From Promerops cafer (Eukaryota > Chordata > Aves > Passeriformes > Nectariniidae): a stretch of DNA of 64,000 nucleotides. The position numbers and the translations under genes were made by a program. The notes under the pieces are model-generated. The model saw nothing but the letters and a program-made list of their open reading frames with translations, did no database searches and had not been told where the DNA came from. How positions within the stretch are numbered: the first letter of the stretch is position 1; each line of letters starts with the position of its first letter. Location: positions 1,102,481 to 1,166,480 of the forward strand of contig VZSE01002737.1 of the NCBI GenBank assembly GCA_013398275.1, read 5' to 3'. Of this stretch, positions 11,058 through 25,010 are shown one piece after another.

Positions 11058-13459
11058 GAGCAACTAACTCTGTGCTGGGAGGACTGGTAGACACTACACT
11101 TCTCATGGACCATGAAGCTGAAAGAGCCATGACTCATGGCTGGGCATTTTCTTAGGTATCTTCAACACCAGCCTAAAATTGAAGATGACCAAAAGCAAGA
11201 CCAACATGATTTTACTGTAATAAACAAATCTGATTATTTAAATGGAGCATACAGAGACATGACGTTTCAATGCCAAGAGCACAAAGGGACCAGGATTTTT
11301 ACCTATTTGTGCCACCAGCACTCTCAAACAGTTTTATTGCAGCAGTCATACCAATCTGACCCTAAAAGCAAGGCTCAGTCTAATCCAAATTCATAGCAAC
11401 AAGACAACATGGTTCTTGGGCCTATAGCAGGGCAGAAAAAGGCTTTCCAAAATAAGAACTTCATGAACAGCTATACTTACAGAACACGTGTTTTCTGTAT
11501 ATCCTACTAAAGTAATCATGCTCGTTAAATTTAAAGCCTTAATTTGCCTAGCAACACTTATACTCCTATTTTCTGCAGTTCTTTATGTGAATTGCCAGCA
11601 CAGCAGTTCTGATTACTCCATAGGCGACTAATCAGAATAAACTCTCTCCTTGTGATCACACGTGACTCGCTTAATGTCAGCATGTGGAAACGAGAGTTGC
11701 GTTTAGCAAGTACCTTGGACAATGGAATGCAGGGAAAGAGCTCCACATTCCACTTCCTGGAGATGGAGTATAAGCTGGCAGGAGGCACACATTAACTCTG
11801 AGAACAATTTTTTAAACCAAACTGTTGAAAGGAGAAAGATAATCCAGAGATTTCTGCTGCTTCAGGCCTTTATAGAAACTGCTAGAAAGTTAAGTTGGAA
11901 AAATCTCTAAAATAAAAGCATGCCCTTCAGAACAAGAGGCCAAAATTACAGACCTCTCACTTATTTTCAAAAAAAGGTTTAATTAGAGTGCTGCCAGCCA
12001 CAGACTTACCATGGGGAACCTTATGCTTCCCTTGGCATTGATCAATGCAGCTGGGTGCTCTCTGCAAGCACTGGAAAATCTCATGTCTCCAGAGCAAGTG
12101 AGACTCTAAGGTATATGGTGGTACTAATAATCATGTTACAGCAACAATAGCTTGCCTACTCAACACCCCCAAAAAGAGTGAGGAGTGAGACTCGAAGAAT
12201 GGGATTGCCATAAATTGTCCCACTGTGATCTTCAGAGAGCTTTAATTCATTTCACATAGGCTAAGAAAAACACCAAACAAACACAAAATACTCATTTCAA
12301 AAAAACCCTGCCAATTTATCCAACCAAAGCAGAGGCCATGATGAAAGGAACTTTTTGTACACACTGCTGGCCAGAAGATCTGTTCAGGAGGAGAGAGGGA
12401 CATGTCTGACACAGGGGGCTGTGTGAGAAGGTAGATGGCCTGGCAACTCCTCCAAGCACTGCCACATCCACACATGTCTGTCTCAAGCCAACCCAACGAG
12501 AAATTGGAGAAGGCAGACCATGCCCCATGCTGTGCATTTGTACACCTACATGTCCAACTGCAGCAGGGCTCCAGACTGATCCCATTTGTCACCCCAACAG
12601 AAGCAAAAGGCAGTAGTCCAACAAAGATTTGGCTTTATAAGCAATAAATCTGCAACCCAAGCCCTGTGTCCCGCCACTGTCTTCCCCAGTGCTTTTGCTC
12701 AAGGGTTCAGCTCTCCCTCCACTACTTGCCTTTTCCCACATGAACACAGAGGAAGTCAGCTGTAGAGAGGATGGGATTTGAAAACCACACACAAAACAAT
12801 GAGACCAGGAATCAAAGGCAACATCCAGGGCTGCAGGCATGTTTATAGGATGGACCTGTCTTAGCTCAACCAAAATCTTAAGGAGTTCCCAGCCTTGTTC
12901 CCTGACAGTGTCAAACACATGATACTGCCTGATGATGAAAACTCCCATTTGTGAAATACCTTGTCTCTCAGTAAGCAATTTGCAAAGGATAACAAGTTGA
13001 AGAGGATAATATGCTTTTACTTTGTCAGCATCTCTGTTTCAGGGTGACCTATCTTCCCAACTGTGAGACAACTGCAGAAGCCTGTGCCAATTGAGCATCC
13101 ATGACTTATCTAGTTCTACTGAAAGAGTAACCAGATGTTTCAATGGCTTCAGCAAAGCCCAGATTTTAGCCTTGGGTATTTATTTCTGGATGATATTTCT
13201 GGATGAAACCTGTATTCCAGCTCCTGAATCACTATTTGCTCACGTGGAAGTTGCCAGCAAATTACAAACCGTTTCAACAACAAACTTTTGAAAATCAGCA
13301 AAACCAGTCACTCAGCTCTTTCAATAACCATCTTATTTTCACAGGGGCTTTCAAACCACTTCACCAGCATCACCAGGATTTCCCCTCTAGAACATTGCTT
13401 TTCAGAGCAACAGCTTTCATGAACTGGGAAGTCTTCTTTCCTCCCTTGACACCCAGCCA

Positions 13460-13840
13460 CAGGAGTGCGGCCGGTGGCCCAGAGCACAGAGGATGAGCGG
13501 CACAGACAGGAGAACACCTCAGTCAGCAGCCAGCCAGGGAGTGCTTAGCTGGCTGCCTAAATCTGTCCCGGCACCGGATGCGGGAGCTGTCCCTTTCTTT
13601 TCCAGAAAGGAAGCTTTCACACGTCCCTGAACTCGATACTTAGCAAACCACGGAACGCATAGCAGCACGGGTTGATGGCCATTTGCACAACTGCAACAGC
13701 GGAATGAAAATATCAACGCTTCCCACAAACAAAGGTGGAGGGTTTTCTGCTTTTCCAGAGATATTTAAAGCAAAGCAATTAACATCAGTACCAATGAAGT
13801 ACAAAAAAACATTTATACGTCTGCACACGTGCTCACACGC
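13460..13840. promoter_or_regulatory. Intronic CpG cluster (candidate enhancer or alternative promoter)
   Basis: I count 16 CpG dinucleotides in about 380 bp, in a window where CpG is otherwise rare. They include gcggccgg, cccggcaccggatgcggg, aaccacggaacgc, gcacggg, and a cacgtg E-box at about 13826. Surrounding intron shows only isolated CpGs. No exon with splice sites, ATG and coding content could be supported here, so the call rests on composition alone. Confidence 0.35.
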
Positions 13841-16207
13841 ACACCACAGGGAACAGCAGAATAGGGGTTAAAAGAAAAGTGAGCAGTTATTTGCTTCAGT
13901 ATCATAGATGTGATTTCATGTAAAAGGAAAGCTGACCCAAAGATAAGGTGTTAAGATAATGGAGTGGAGCCATAAAATATCCAGATAAAGACAACTGAAA
14001 TTCACTCTTCTGGAAGAACGAAATGAAATATGAGGCACGATATCAAACCCACCATCCACTCCTAATGCACAAAACTAGTTTGTCATAACCAGTCAGTAAG
14101 ACACATTCTAAGGACCCAATGTCCCCTGTCCCACATGACACAACTGCTCCTGATGTGACCACCTGTGCACACATACATGTCTTAGTTCTTGAGACTAAGA
14201 ACGTATAAGAATCTGAAAGAATGAAATCTGTAAAAAAAAAAGGGCAGGTAGGTGGAAGTCAGACATCTGATTAATTCTGCAAAATAGCATCACCTACACA
14301 CTCCACAAGGTCTCCAGAAGAACAGAGTTTGCCTCACTTGGGATATGACTTTTTTTTAATTTAGAAAAAGTCTACCACTCCAACCATAAAGACCCACTGT
14401 AAGACCTCTCCGTATTACCAGAACTACACTGGCTTACTGGGCAGGTAACAGTGGATACTTTGTCAAAAGCACACCTCAATTCACAAGTTTTAATTCATTC
14501 TGCAACATTGTAGTGAGTGCTGAAGCTGGAGAACTGTGGTCTGGAGTCAGTGACACACAACTTTGCTTCCTTTTCATCTGTGTGTGGTCCCTGTAGCACA
14601 TCACACCAGCCTGCCACAGTAGACCAACCACCACTACTGCTCCTGTGCATGCCTCAGAGCTGTGTGGCTGCTCTACACAATATTATAATTAGAGCACACA
14701 AAATTCATGTGTATATGTACAATATATACTCAATTGTAAGTGTAACTGCATTGCCATGTCCTTGAAATATTATATGAACCTGTACAGGAGCTATCATTTT
14801 ATTGATAGAAGACAGTGGAGCAAATCATCCAAGAGACTTTTCAAAGCAAAGCCCATCTTCTACTTGACGACTATCAGTGACTGATGAATATGTGTTATGA
14901 TCTAAGAATTCCAGGTGAACAGAAAGGCTGGTGACACTCACCACGGATGGAAGGGACACAGGATGCTCTGTGCCATCCTGGGCTCACCCAGTGCCACAGC
15001 AGGCAGGGTCCCAGCATCAGGAGGGATGCAAGATAGCCATCACTCACTATAATTCCATCTGTCATTGGGTAACTTAGATACCCAATGGCTGTTTATATTT
15101 CTTACCCGGATCCCAAAAGAACCAGGATCACCTCAGTTCAAAATAAGCTGTAAGCAACTTCTATTTATTGTTAGCCTCTCATACTCTACATTATGAAACA
15201 CTTCCATTACTGAAAAAGCACTTGTAATCTACATTTGCAATTTATACATAATCATATTTGATGATTCTTTAGATGAAAAAATACTATTACAACATGACAC
15301 CTGACAGGGATGCAGCTTTGTTATAGGAATGCTCATTTTCAATTCATTGTTTTACAAAGAGACTTTTGAAAGTCAGACAAATCCACATTGGAAAGATATG
15401 TCAGTTAATTTAAGTATTTTACATTTGAAGGGGACAAAGTTCTCTATTGACTCCCACTTTGAGGCAAATCCTGAGAGATTCGATGGTTTCTGTTTGTCTT
15501 AAACTTGAATCTCTGAACTGCAGCACGTCTATGAGTTAATTTGTAGGGAACACACATTAAAAAAAGAAGCACTAAGTGAAAATACGGTGTCAAACAACAT
15601 ATTTCTTTTGCAATGCATTCATAGTTATTCCCTTGAGTCAAAATATAGTTGCAACAACCTTTACTGTTGGGAATCTGTAAGCCAGAGTTCTAAAAACAGT
15701 GGTAACTTCATACAAAAATCTGTGTAGATGACATTTCAGTCAAACTTCACTCAGCATAGCTTAGAAGAAAAAATAAAGGAAAGAAGAACAGAATAACTAT
15801 TTTTCATGAATTACTAGTATAAGGTTATCATACATTTCTGCCCTAATGCAAATTTAAAAGGCTGTCAATATGGAGAACTCAGACTCTCAGTGCTTGATCT
15901 CTGAAAAGGAATGGATTAGGACAGAATTCCAAGAAAAAAAAAACTCAACACATCATGACTCTGCTGCTTAAGACAGAAATAGCACAAAGATCCTGTGCTG
16001 TGTAATTACATGCACATACACCTAGTTGCACACCAGATTTCAGAACACTCATTGCCAGATGAAGAATTGTTTGCCCCCGGTGGGTAAATACAACAATCAC
16101 TTCGCAAAATCATTAGCCTGTGGAACCATACAATCAAAACTATGATAAACATTGACCAAGGAAAGGAGTAAAACTGCACCTCATTGATCTAAGGACCCAC
16201 AAATTAA

Positions 16208-16574
16208 TGAACTACACCAGTTAAGCCAACTTTTCTCCCAATTTGGAAAGCAGCACTGGGTTCATGGAGCTGTCAAAGTATAAATTCAGGGTGACCAGCC
16301 ACCAGGAACCACTGGGGGGATCCCTGGGAAAAGGGAACACAGGTGCCAATGGGAGGAAATGTATGCTAATGACTCTGGGGAAATGGTTGTCATAGCAATG
16401 TTTCTTCTGGGAAAACCTATGAATAAGTATGTAAAAAACAATACAGGAACAGAGGCCTTTTCTATCCTCAGCATGCACAATATTACAGAGGAAATATCCC
16501 CTCATGCATCCAGCATTGAATAAAGAATTCCTGCTTCTTAATGCTACATTGGTGTTAAGGAGTCCTTCTTACCA
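16208..16574 (+). mobile_element. Possible solo LTR
   Basis: A 367-bp block starting TG (16208) and ending CA (16574), flanked by attaa on the left and attag on the right (4 of 5 match). A U3-like part contains ggttgtcatagcaatg and a TATA-like tatgaataagtatg. An AATAAA signal at about 16519 is followed by about 50 bases resembling U5. Structure and spacing suggest an ERV LTR on the plus strand, but the family was not recognised, and the boundaries are inferred. Confidence 0.45.
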
Positions 16575-19500
16575 ATTAGTGGTAACTACTTTTTTTATTT
16601 AGGAGACTGTCCAAAATTCTAAAACTGCTTTGAAAATAGCAACTCATCGGGGGTTTTTTTAGGGTTACTCAATCCTTTTATACTACCATGCTCCAAGTGA
16701 ATTCATGGAGGTCTATTTGGTAGGAGCATGTTACAGGTCAGCTGGGCCAGCACTGCCATTTCACAGCTGAGAACCACAAGCATGTGATGAAACCATGCCC
16801 AGAGACACCACAGGAACTGTCATAAAGGGGAGAGAAATCAAGAATCCAGAATCTCATCACAGCAATATCTAGTGTAAAGCCCACCACATATTCTAATGAC
16901 AGAGATAATGGAAAATGGGCCAAAAAAAGAAATAATAATGTAGTATAACAGAAGATATTTGAATTCCTGCCTTTAAAAATCCTTCTAGATAATACCTGGC
17001 ATGCTGCAATTTATGACTCTAAATTTCATGTAGATACTAAGAATCAAACTGAACACATACTAGGTTTATTAGGCTGTGATCAAAAATACTCCATCATGTG
17101 GGGGGATTAAAAGAGCAGCAAAATGCTCAAGTGTTTTAAATCTTACTTCTTGGAAATACAGCAAACAATCAAGACAGCTCTGCTGTCATAGCAGTATATT
17201 TATTCTGAAGCTAGTCCCAATGGGTGAAAAGGTTAAATGTCTGAGCCACTGTGAGAATTACAGGAGGCAGGAAACTATTTCATTAGATCCCAAGATAATC
17301 ATGTTTCATTGCTGACCCTGGCAATGCAGCACAGAATCAAATATTAGAATGACAGCACACAGCAACCCTCACTGACAAAGAATAGGTGTATTTGGAGAAA
17401 AACAGGGATTTGAGCTTTTAACTTCAGTGAAATGTAAGAGGAAGGTCTAGGGTTTTGTCAAGGTCAGAGTAAGAAGCAATTTTCTGTAGAAACACTGTAA
17501 TGCCATTTGTTGAATTCTCTGTTGGGCTGGGCTTCTCATACCAAAAAACACTGAAAACCACAGAAAAAGTGGCAAGACTTCATCTTGTGATACCAGCATA
17601 AAATTTGCTTCTATTCAGACTGAGATTATGTGCTCAACATAGAGCAAGGTTTTAGATGCCCCATGCTATGCAGAAGATTAAACCAAACTTTTTTAACTAT
17701 TACTAAAAACTGAATTATTCTCAGTTGTAGCCTACGTTGCTGGAGTCATTCCTACATAAAAGATTTCAAATGGTGGCACAGAGAAGTGCATTTCTAATGA
17801 AAAAGTAACTTACTAGCTTTTAGAGAGGTCACCAGTGACAGCAAGCCTCTCTAGCAACAACTAATTCCTTGCTGTGGAAGAAAATAAATACCTGGGAACA
17901 CATTCCTCACTTCATCTAAGAAACAGCAGCACTGCACATGAATTACCAGCCTGTTTCAGCAGGGACCTGGCCAAGTCCCTTAAATGGACTGTGGTGGTCA
18001 CTCAGGTCCTGTGACTGGCCACCGTCTTTGTCCACCACACCTCCAAAAGAAACCCAAACTTTTCAACTGTATTGTGACTACCATTGTGTGAAAGAGGGGA
18101 TTGGAAAAAAAAAACAACAAAGAAACAAATAAAGCAAAGCACATTTTTCATTTCTGCTTTGATAGAAGTAACTAGTTATAAACTTTTGCTTTCACTGTTT
18201 CACTGCAAGGTAGTTGGAAACATTCAAGTAATCTACATGATTGAGTGCTAAGAAATTACCCAGGGGATGGTGACATGACCAGACCAGTAACACCCTGAAA
18301 ACGCAGATTGAAAGGTATCCATCCTTCCTCTTGTGGTCTCAAAAAGGGCAAAATAAATTCTCAGTTAGAAGCACAGCCACAGAAGTTGAAGGAAATTCAA
18401 AGAGCTAGAACAGCAACATCTAATGTACATCACACATCTTGCAGGACTTTACAGCATATATGCTCTCCCCACACACCACTGGAACAAATAACCCAAATGC
18501 AAAATCTTTGTGACAGAGCATATTATTAAATACAGAGAGCCAGGGATCATGAGCAAAGCCGAAATGAGCAAATTATTACTGAAATAAAATTAGATGCCAA
18601 TCAAGTTAGAACTGTACTAAATTTTGTTAAGCATTTAAACAAGGAGCCATGAGTGATATGAAATGGAAGGGTAAAATACAGATCAAAATCAAATTGCTCA
18701 AGGAACCAGAATAATACATAACAGGGTTGGGCTCAATTCAGAAATGCAAGCTAATCTAATAACAAAAAATGAGCTAATAAGATGGACTTGATGAGTCCTG
18801 CAGTGCTTTAAAGGCTTGGCTATAATATCAAGATTGCCTTAATGCTGTACATCCCTCAGATCTCACATTTTCTTACTGCTCTTGACAAAAAAGTGACTGC
18901 TGGGAACTGTAGCTGCATTTGTGCTCAAGAAGAAGAGGGAACATAATTAAAATGAAGACAGCTTCAAACTAACAGTGTAAGAAGGATGAAGTCACCTTTT
19001 AAAGGTGACCATTACCCCAGCAGACATAAGGAGCTCTCTTGGGTGAACTTGCAGATAATTTGTGAAAGATTGAAACATTTTACAGGAAGACTGAGATGAA
19101 CTTTTGCATGCATTTCTCAAAAGGATGAAGAAGAGCCTGTTCAATTGATAATCTATTATAATAGATACAATAGATTCTGTGATTTACTCAAATTGGGCAA
19201 TAATAGTACCCAACCCAAAAGAAACAAAGGTGGGGGTGTCCAAGTGAATGTATTTATCACTGGTCAAGCCCCACAGTGCCACTACAGATAGCTAACAGAG
19301 CTGGAGGGACTGCAGTTTATTACAGAAAGCAGCTCAGGCAGCAGCTCTGCATCACACACAGCTCTGCAGTCTGGTCAGTGCTGCAGCAGGCAGGACATGG
19401 AATCCTAAATACACAGGATAGTCCCAAATCCAATCAGATAAACCCTAAACCTTTCCACTTCACAAACAGTTTCACTTGCAGCTAAATCACTATGACCACA

Positions 19501-21439
19501 TTAGTCAGACATAAGCTTTTAAATTCGATAGAAAAAGATTACTATGAAATTTTGTTGGCTGTATTTAATAGCAAATTGAGAAAATTGATACAACAATCTC
19601 TTCCAGCCCACAGACTGCTTCATCTCTGAGCAGTCCTGGCCTTTTAAAAACATATCTGAATAAAGCTCATTACCCTTTCTCTTTTCATAAATTTAACACT
19701 GAAGAACCTACACTGGCAACTACTGAGTTGATTCCAGTTAAAACATAACAGTTTAATATAATTATTCTGACACTGTCACTATCCTCAAAAGCCTTTTAGC
19801 TGAGATATTAAGATAATTCAACAGCAAAGAATGCTTTCCTTGTAGAAATCAATTGTTTCACTGAAGAGAACTAAAAGTGAGACAGGAGTTACAAGTCAAG
19901 CAAAAAAGAAAATAATTACATTGTAAAAACTGGAAAACTTCCTCTGTAACCACACATTTTGTATCACCCCTCTGCATGCATCAGTCCTCTCCACTACTCA
20001 CCTAAGTTAATTATTCATTAACTAACAAAAATTCTTCTTCCTCCTCAGATAGCTGAAGCTTACAGATACCACTTCAGTATGAATAAATTATAACATATTG
20101 ACAGGAATATGGTGTTCATACCGTCAGGAGGATGGTGGAGATCGAGCAATGCCCAATTTATACACTAAATAGGTACCACAGCAATCGTGGCTTTATACAT
20201 CACATCATTTTGATAATGCTTTTCAATACTAAGGTGAAGGCAATACCCAGCATTTTTCAAAGAGCAGCAAGTAGCTACTTTGTGCCTCAAAGGCCTTTGA
20301 ATTTTAAAGGCCAGGCAGCCAGTGCTTTCTAAACATCAAGTCCTCTGGAACCTAGTTTCAAACTGGGCACTCATAAGTAATTCATTGCTGTTGTTATTTT
20401 GGAAGCTTCCTGGAAAGGTTAATGCTAGTTAATATTTCCCCTCAAAAAATGGAGCAGAAACCCTTCTCTATCTAGGACAGTTCATACTTTTAAACAAAAA
20501 AAAAACATACTAACCTTTCAGTTTGAAGTCTGGGATCTGATAAAGGGAAAAAATCCAAATCCTTTCTCCCCACTCATTTTGACCATCTGTGGCTGTGTAA
20601 ACATTTCCTTAGTTCTCAAAAGAGGTGATACCATTATCATATACTTGGATTTTGTTGTTCAAATTATCAAGTAGGATACGGCAGGGTTAATGTTTTCAAC
20701 CTAGCTGCTTAATTTGCTATGGAACTTCTGTTAAGGGCAGTCCCAAAACAGAAGTTTTTAGTCTGTTTTTAACTAGACTCGTGCTGCAACATTATTAATG
20801 GCAGTGACAGCAAACTACAAATGTTTACACACTAAAAGAATAGTTTTATGCTCTTTTAAAGTGAGATAGCAAAAACTACTTTCCTTAAAAAGAAAATAAG
20901 CCAGAAATTTTGTCTTCTCTCTAATCACAAAAATTTTACTTTGGAAGTAGTTTGTGTGTGTACATCATCAGTTGATGCTGCAATCGTGTATTTTTACTGA
21001 CTTCTCAAAATGCTTCAGAAAAAAACACAAATCTTTGAGGGTAAATCACATCAAGAAAGACAGAAATGCTATTGTGATTCTCTGTTGAAACAGTTGTGGT
21101 CCCAGTAGGGGAAAAAAAAAGGCAGTAAAATTATACAGCCCATTTTAATGCTGCTGAAATAGCCTCACAATTTGCAGAAAAAATCCCTGATTTACCCCCA
21201 AAGTACTGTGCGTGTCATCTGTGACTATTACTCAAAACCTAAGGGTTAGTGCATTTCTGTACACTGAACTTAAATTGGCAAACCCCTACTACAGAGAGGG
21301 GTTCTGAGATAAACTAATTAGATTTTAAGCTGTTAAAACACTGACAGTGAGTGATGGCCGGGCTGCTTGCCCTATTATTTCTGCTGAACCAGAAAGAAAC
21401 CTTTATATTAATAACAGTCCATTACTAGAAGTGTTTTAA

Positions 21440-21505
21440 GATAAGACACTACCTGTAATAAGGAGGTCCCATTAGAGTAATCTCAAAGTGCTTTACAAAG
21501 GACCC
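21440..21505 (+). repeat. Possible ancient SINE-like fragment
   Basis: The phrase atctcaaagtgctttacaaa, just after aaggaggtcccattagag, resembles the front of the MIR/CORE-SINE-like family better preserved at 39540-39735. The match is short, so the call is weak. Confidence 0.25.
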
Positions 21506-23913
21506 TAAAAAGATCAGCAGGCAACAGTGTGTGTTAAAAGCCAGCACTGGAGACATTCTCTCCATTCATTGTGAAGGACAGCTCTGAAATTATAAAGCTC
21601 CCCAAAAACTAGGCAGAAACAGGTAGAATAAGCAGAAATCAGCTTTCATCACTGATCTTTGGACATTATTCTATAAAGTAACAGTCTCTTTTTCACTAAA
21701 TTTCTCTTGCATTAGATTGCTTTATTTTCAAGTAGTTCACCAAGAAGGCAATAGGCAATAGTCATGAGGAAAGCAGAATGGGGAAAAAATAAGTTATATT
21801 TCCTACTTAAATGTTTTATCACAAGTCTTTGCCATATCTTCAGTAGTCACAAAATGAGAGCCTAAAAATACTATCATTAGTTTAAATACTAAATAATGCT
21901 ACTACAACACTATTTATATACACACACCCATATAAGTAAATTTATAGAAGGCAAAAAGATGTTAATGTCAGAAGCCTGAACCCATTAACAGGACAGAATT
22001 CCAGGGATGCCAGCTATAGACATGCCTCACTTTCTTCACTAGGATTGCAACTAAATAGTTTATTTTTTAAAATGGGCTACTTGGCTGAATATACACATTT
22101 TGACTGTTAGTTTCTACCTCTTCATGGACAAGGATCAATAGCATTGGCCCAAATTTCTTCCCAGCATATGTGACCATGGCAAAAGAACCCAGATCTCCTG
22201 GTCCCATGGGAAATTATCTGTATCAGTTGTAAGGCAGCAGGAAGGATAACAGACAAATCAGCAGGAAATGCTATGGGAGATGGAGGGAAGAGAAGAAATG
22301 AACCTCAGTACTGCAAGAGAGATCCTTTCAGATCCTTCACTTTCCCACTCCTGTGACAGCTGCTCTGAGCAAGACTAATCCTAATTCTGGAGTACACAAG
22401 ATACACAGGGCTCTAAGAACCCCAAATGAGCTTTGACTTCTAAAGAAAGGTTCACTGAATTTACAGAGGCCAGGTGTCTGCCTTCCCCATTTTCTCAATA
22501 ATAGCACATCTAATACCCATTTTGTGAGAGGAGCAAACTGCTTTTCCTGGATGCATAGACTATTCCATGGCAATAGCAATTAATCTCCTGGCAAGGCAGA
22601 GACAGCAGCATATTTGTGCATCCTAACACCCTGATCAATTTTATTGAACAAAGCTGCTGCCCCTTCTAAAACTGCATTTGAAGGAAATATCCTGAACTGC
22701 TTCTTTACGCCAGATCCCTTTTCAGCATAGGTTACTCATGATTTTTGAGGCGAAATAAGGAATGAGGCTCCAACATTTAAAGTCACATTTCTTCATCCCC
22801 AAAAGCATCCTCAACTCTTCAGAGAGATCAGAAACTAGGCAGCTTCTTAAAAGCACACAAGGTGCTGACACAAACAGCTAAAGGAAATTCAGTTTCAAGG
22901 CTGGTTAGGTTTCAACTTTCATTTTAGCCTACTGAAAAGCATTGAAGAACCACATTTCTGAAAACATACAAGAAGAAAAAAAATAAGGACAAAAACACTC
23001 AGTAATTCTAAGCACATTTCTAACAATTGCAGACCAGCTTTCTGCCTTTACTGATGAGATGCCACTCAATTCCCACATGCCAAGGACTTCATATGAAGCT
23101 GAAACTTAACCCTGGAATCTCACAGCACACTAGGTAAAATGAAAAGCTCCTACAATGATGATCATTCCCCTACATTAAAACTGCACCTGATATCTGGGTC
23201 AGCTGGAAGATGATCACATACAACATATGTCCACAGTGTCAGCATGGTGGGCAATTGAGCCTGCAATCTGTTGTTTTAACACTAAAAATCAGAACATCTT
23301 TGACAAAAATAAATCAGGTATTTTGCTTTCCACTTACTGTCCCTTCCTCCCTTGCTAGGAGCCAATTAGAGACCCATCAATTATATTTTCAAGCTGCTTT
23401 GTGATAAGTGTACTTTCACACCTAATTACTCTGCTTACTCTATCAGCCAGAAAACATCTCATTTCCTTTTGCAGGTACCCTCTGGGTTTATTCACAATAT
23501 CTTCTATAATTGTCTGGGACTGAATTTATCTTCCCTGACTAAAGAAGCTGGTTTGAATTACCTATCCTTTTCTATCTATTATTTCAAAATGTCTTGCCTA
23601 TTAATCCATGGAGGTCTCATGCCTGCACAGCCTGTATTTTCTGAGCACCAAGCTGACAGCATCAGATTCTTCAAGGTTTAGGGAATATTTTTTGTTTTTC
23701 TTGTATACATCAGCAGTATCCTAAAAAAAAAAACAAGCTGAAATGTCATAAATAGTTGCTTTATGACAATGGTAAGGAATACTTTTCAATATGCATAGAT
23801 AGTACATATTCATGGATATGTATGCACATGCAACAATTATAAATAGGGATATTTACTGCAGTGAAAGCATGCAAACACATGTAAAGTAGTTGGATCTTGT
23901 CCTTCATTGAGAT

Positions 23914-23936
23914 GGGGGAGGGAGGCAGGGGAGGGG
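23914..23936 (+). other. G-quadruplex motif
   Basis: Four G runs (5, 3, 4 and 4 bases) are separated by loops of 1, 5 and 1 bases, which satisfies the usual G3+N1-7 rule. The G-rich strand is the plus strand, which is the template for BICD1 transcription. This is the only canonical motif of this kind I noticed in the window. Confidence 0.6.
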
Positions 23937-24639
23937 CTGCTTTTAAGGACTCCCCTCCCTGCTTGGATTTTGTCCAAGTTGACAGCCTGTAATATAAAGT
24001 AGCCCAATGAAACACTAAAGATTATTTTCCACGCATATATTAAGCATGGAAAAGAAAAAAAGCCATACGGCTTATCTACAGAGCAACCATACCTGGATAT
24101 TATATCTTGCACATTTCAAGCCCATTTTATAGTTGGTGCTGCTCACTCCTATAGTTATTTGCTTCACTATTTTAGAGAATACATTTTTCATTCAAGAAAA
24201 AAAAAAAGCCACAACAAAGAAGTGTTTTCCCTCCCACTCACTCCTCTACACAATTTATTCATTCAGCAGTCCTGGAAATTCAGTGGGGAATTACCAGCCT
24301 TCTGTTCAGCTACAGACCAGCTCTAGGGACACAAGTAGGAGGATAAAAAAAAAAGGCAGCTGTGAATTGCGGCTGCCATCAACACCAAACCTGACTGAAT
24401 GACCTTTTTGATAAATTGCAGAAAAGACAAAAAAAGTTATTTTCCTTAGTGATAAGTGCTAAAGAAATGAGATGACAAAAACAACCTGATACTTCAGTGA
24501 ATTAGGCAGTTTAATGAGCTCTGTACGACCTAGGAAATCAAACCAATTGCTCTGAATCCAAAATGCTACAAGTAACTACTGTACAGATCTTTGTGCTAAG
24601 GGAATAGAGGGCACAGCCTTACCTCTGCCAGGGGAGGAA

Positions 24640-25010
24640 GGCCAGCCTGGGATATTGGTCAGTCCCCTGTTTCTCAGCTGGTGCCTTGGCCATGGGTGGA
24701 CTAAGAAGCACACAGAGAGAGGAGGGGGCCCTGGCTCAACTGCTTAGATCTCCCACAGGAAGTGTTTCTAGGAAGAACAAGCCACAGAACCCAAGGCAGC
24801 TCCGAGAGGTGCCTCCTCAGGTGGCCACAGGACAGCCATGGTCCAAGGAACAGACTGACCTGCTGGACTGGCAGAAGCTGCAGCTGCCAAGAACATTGTC
24901 CAGGCTCCAAGGGAAGAGTGAGCATGAAGTGCCACCCACAGATACAAGTCTGGCACAACATCAATATGCTCAAAGCACAGTTTCTTAGCCAGAAGAAAAG
25001 TCTGGGCAAA
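24640..25010. other. GC-richer segment with overlapping frames on both strands
   Basis: This 370-bp patch is richer in G and C than its neighbours. It has open frames of about 100 codons in two plus-strand frames and two minus-strand frames. None shows recognisable domains, a good initiation context or splice sites. Simultaneous openness in many frames usually reflects low TAA/TAG content from base composition rather than coding. It could be an old unrecognised repeat or a transcribed noncoding segment. Confidence 0.25.

Noticed and set aside
19151..19166. Perfect 16-bp palindrome atctattataatagat
   Set aside because: About one such palindrome is expected by chance in 64 kb, and the flanks do not extend it.
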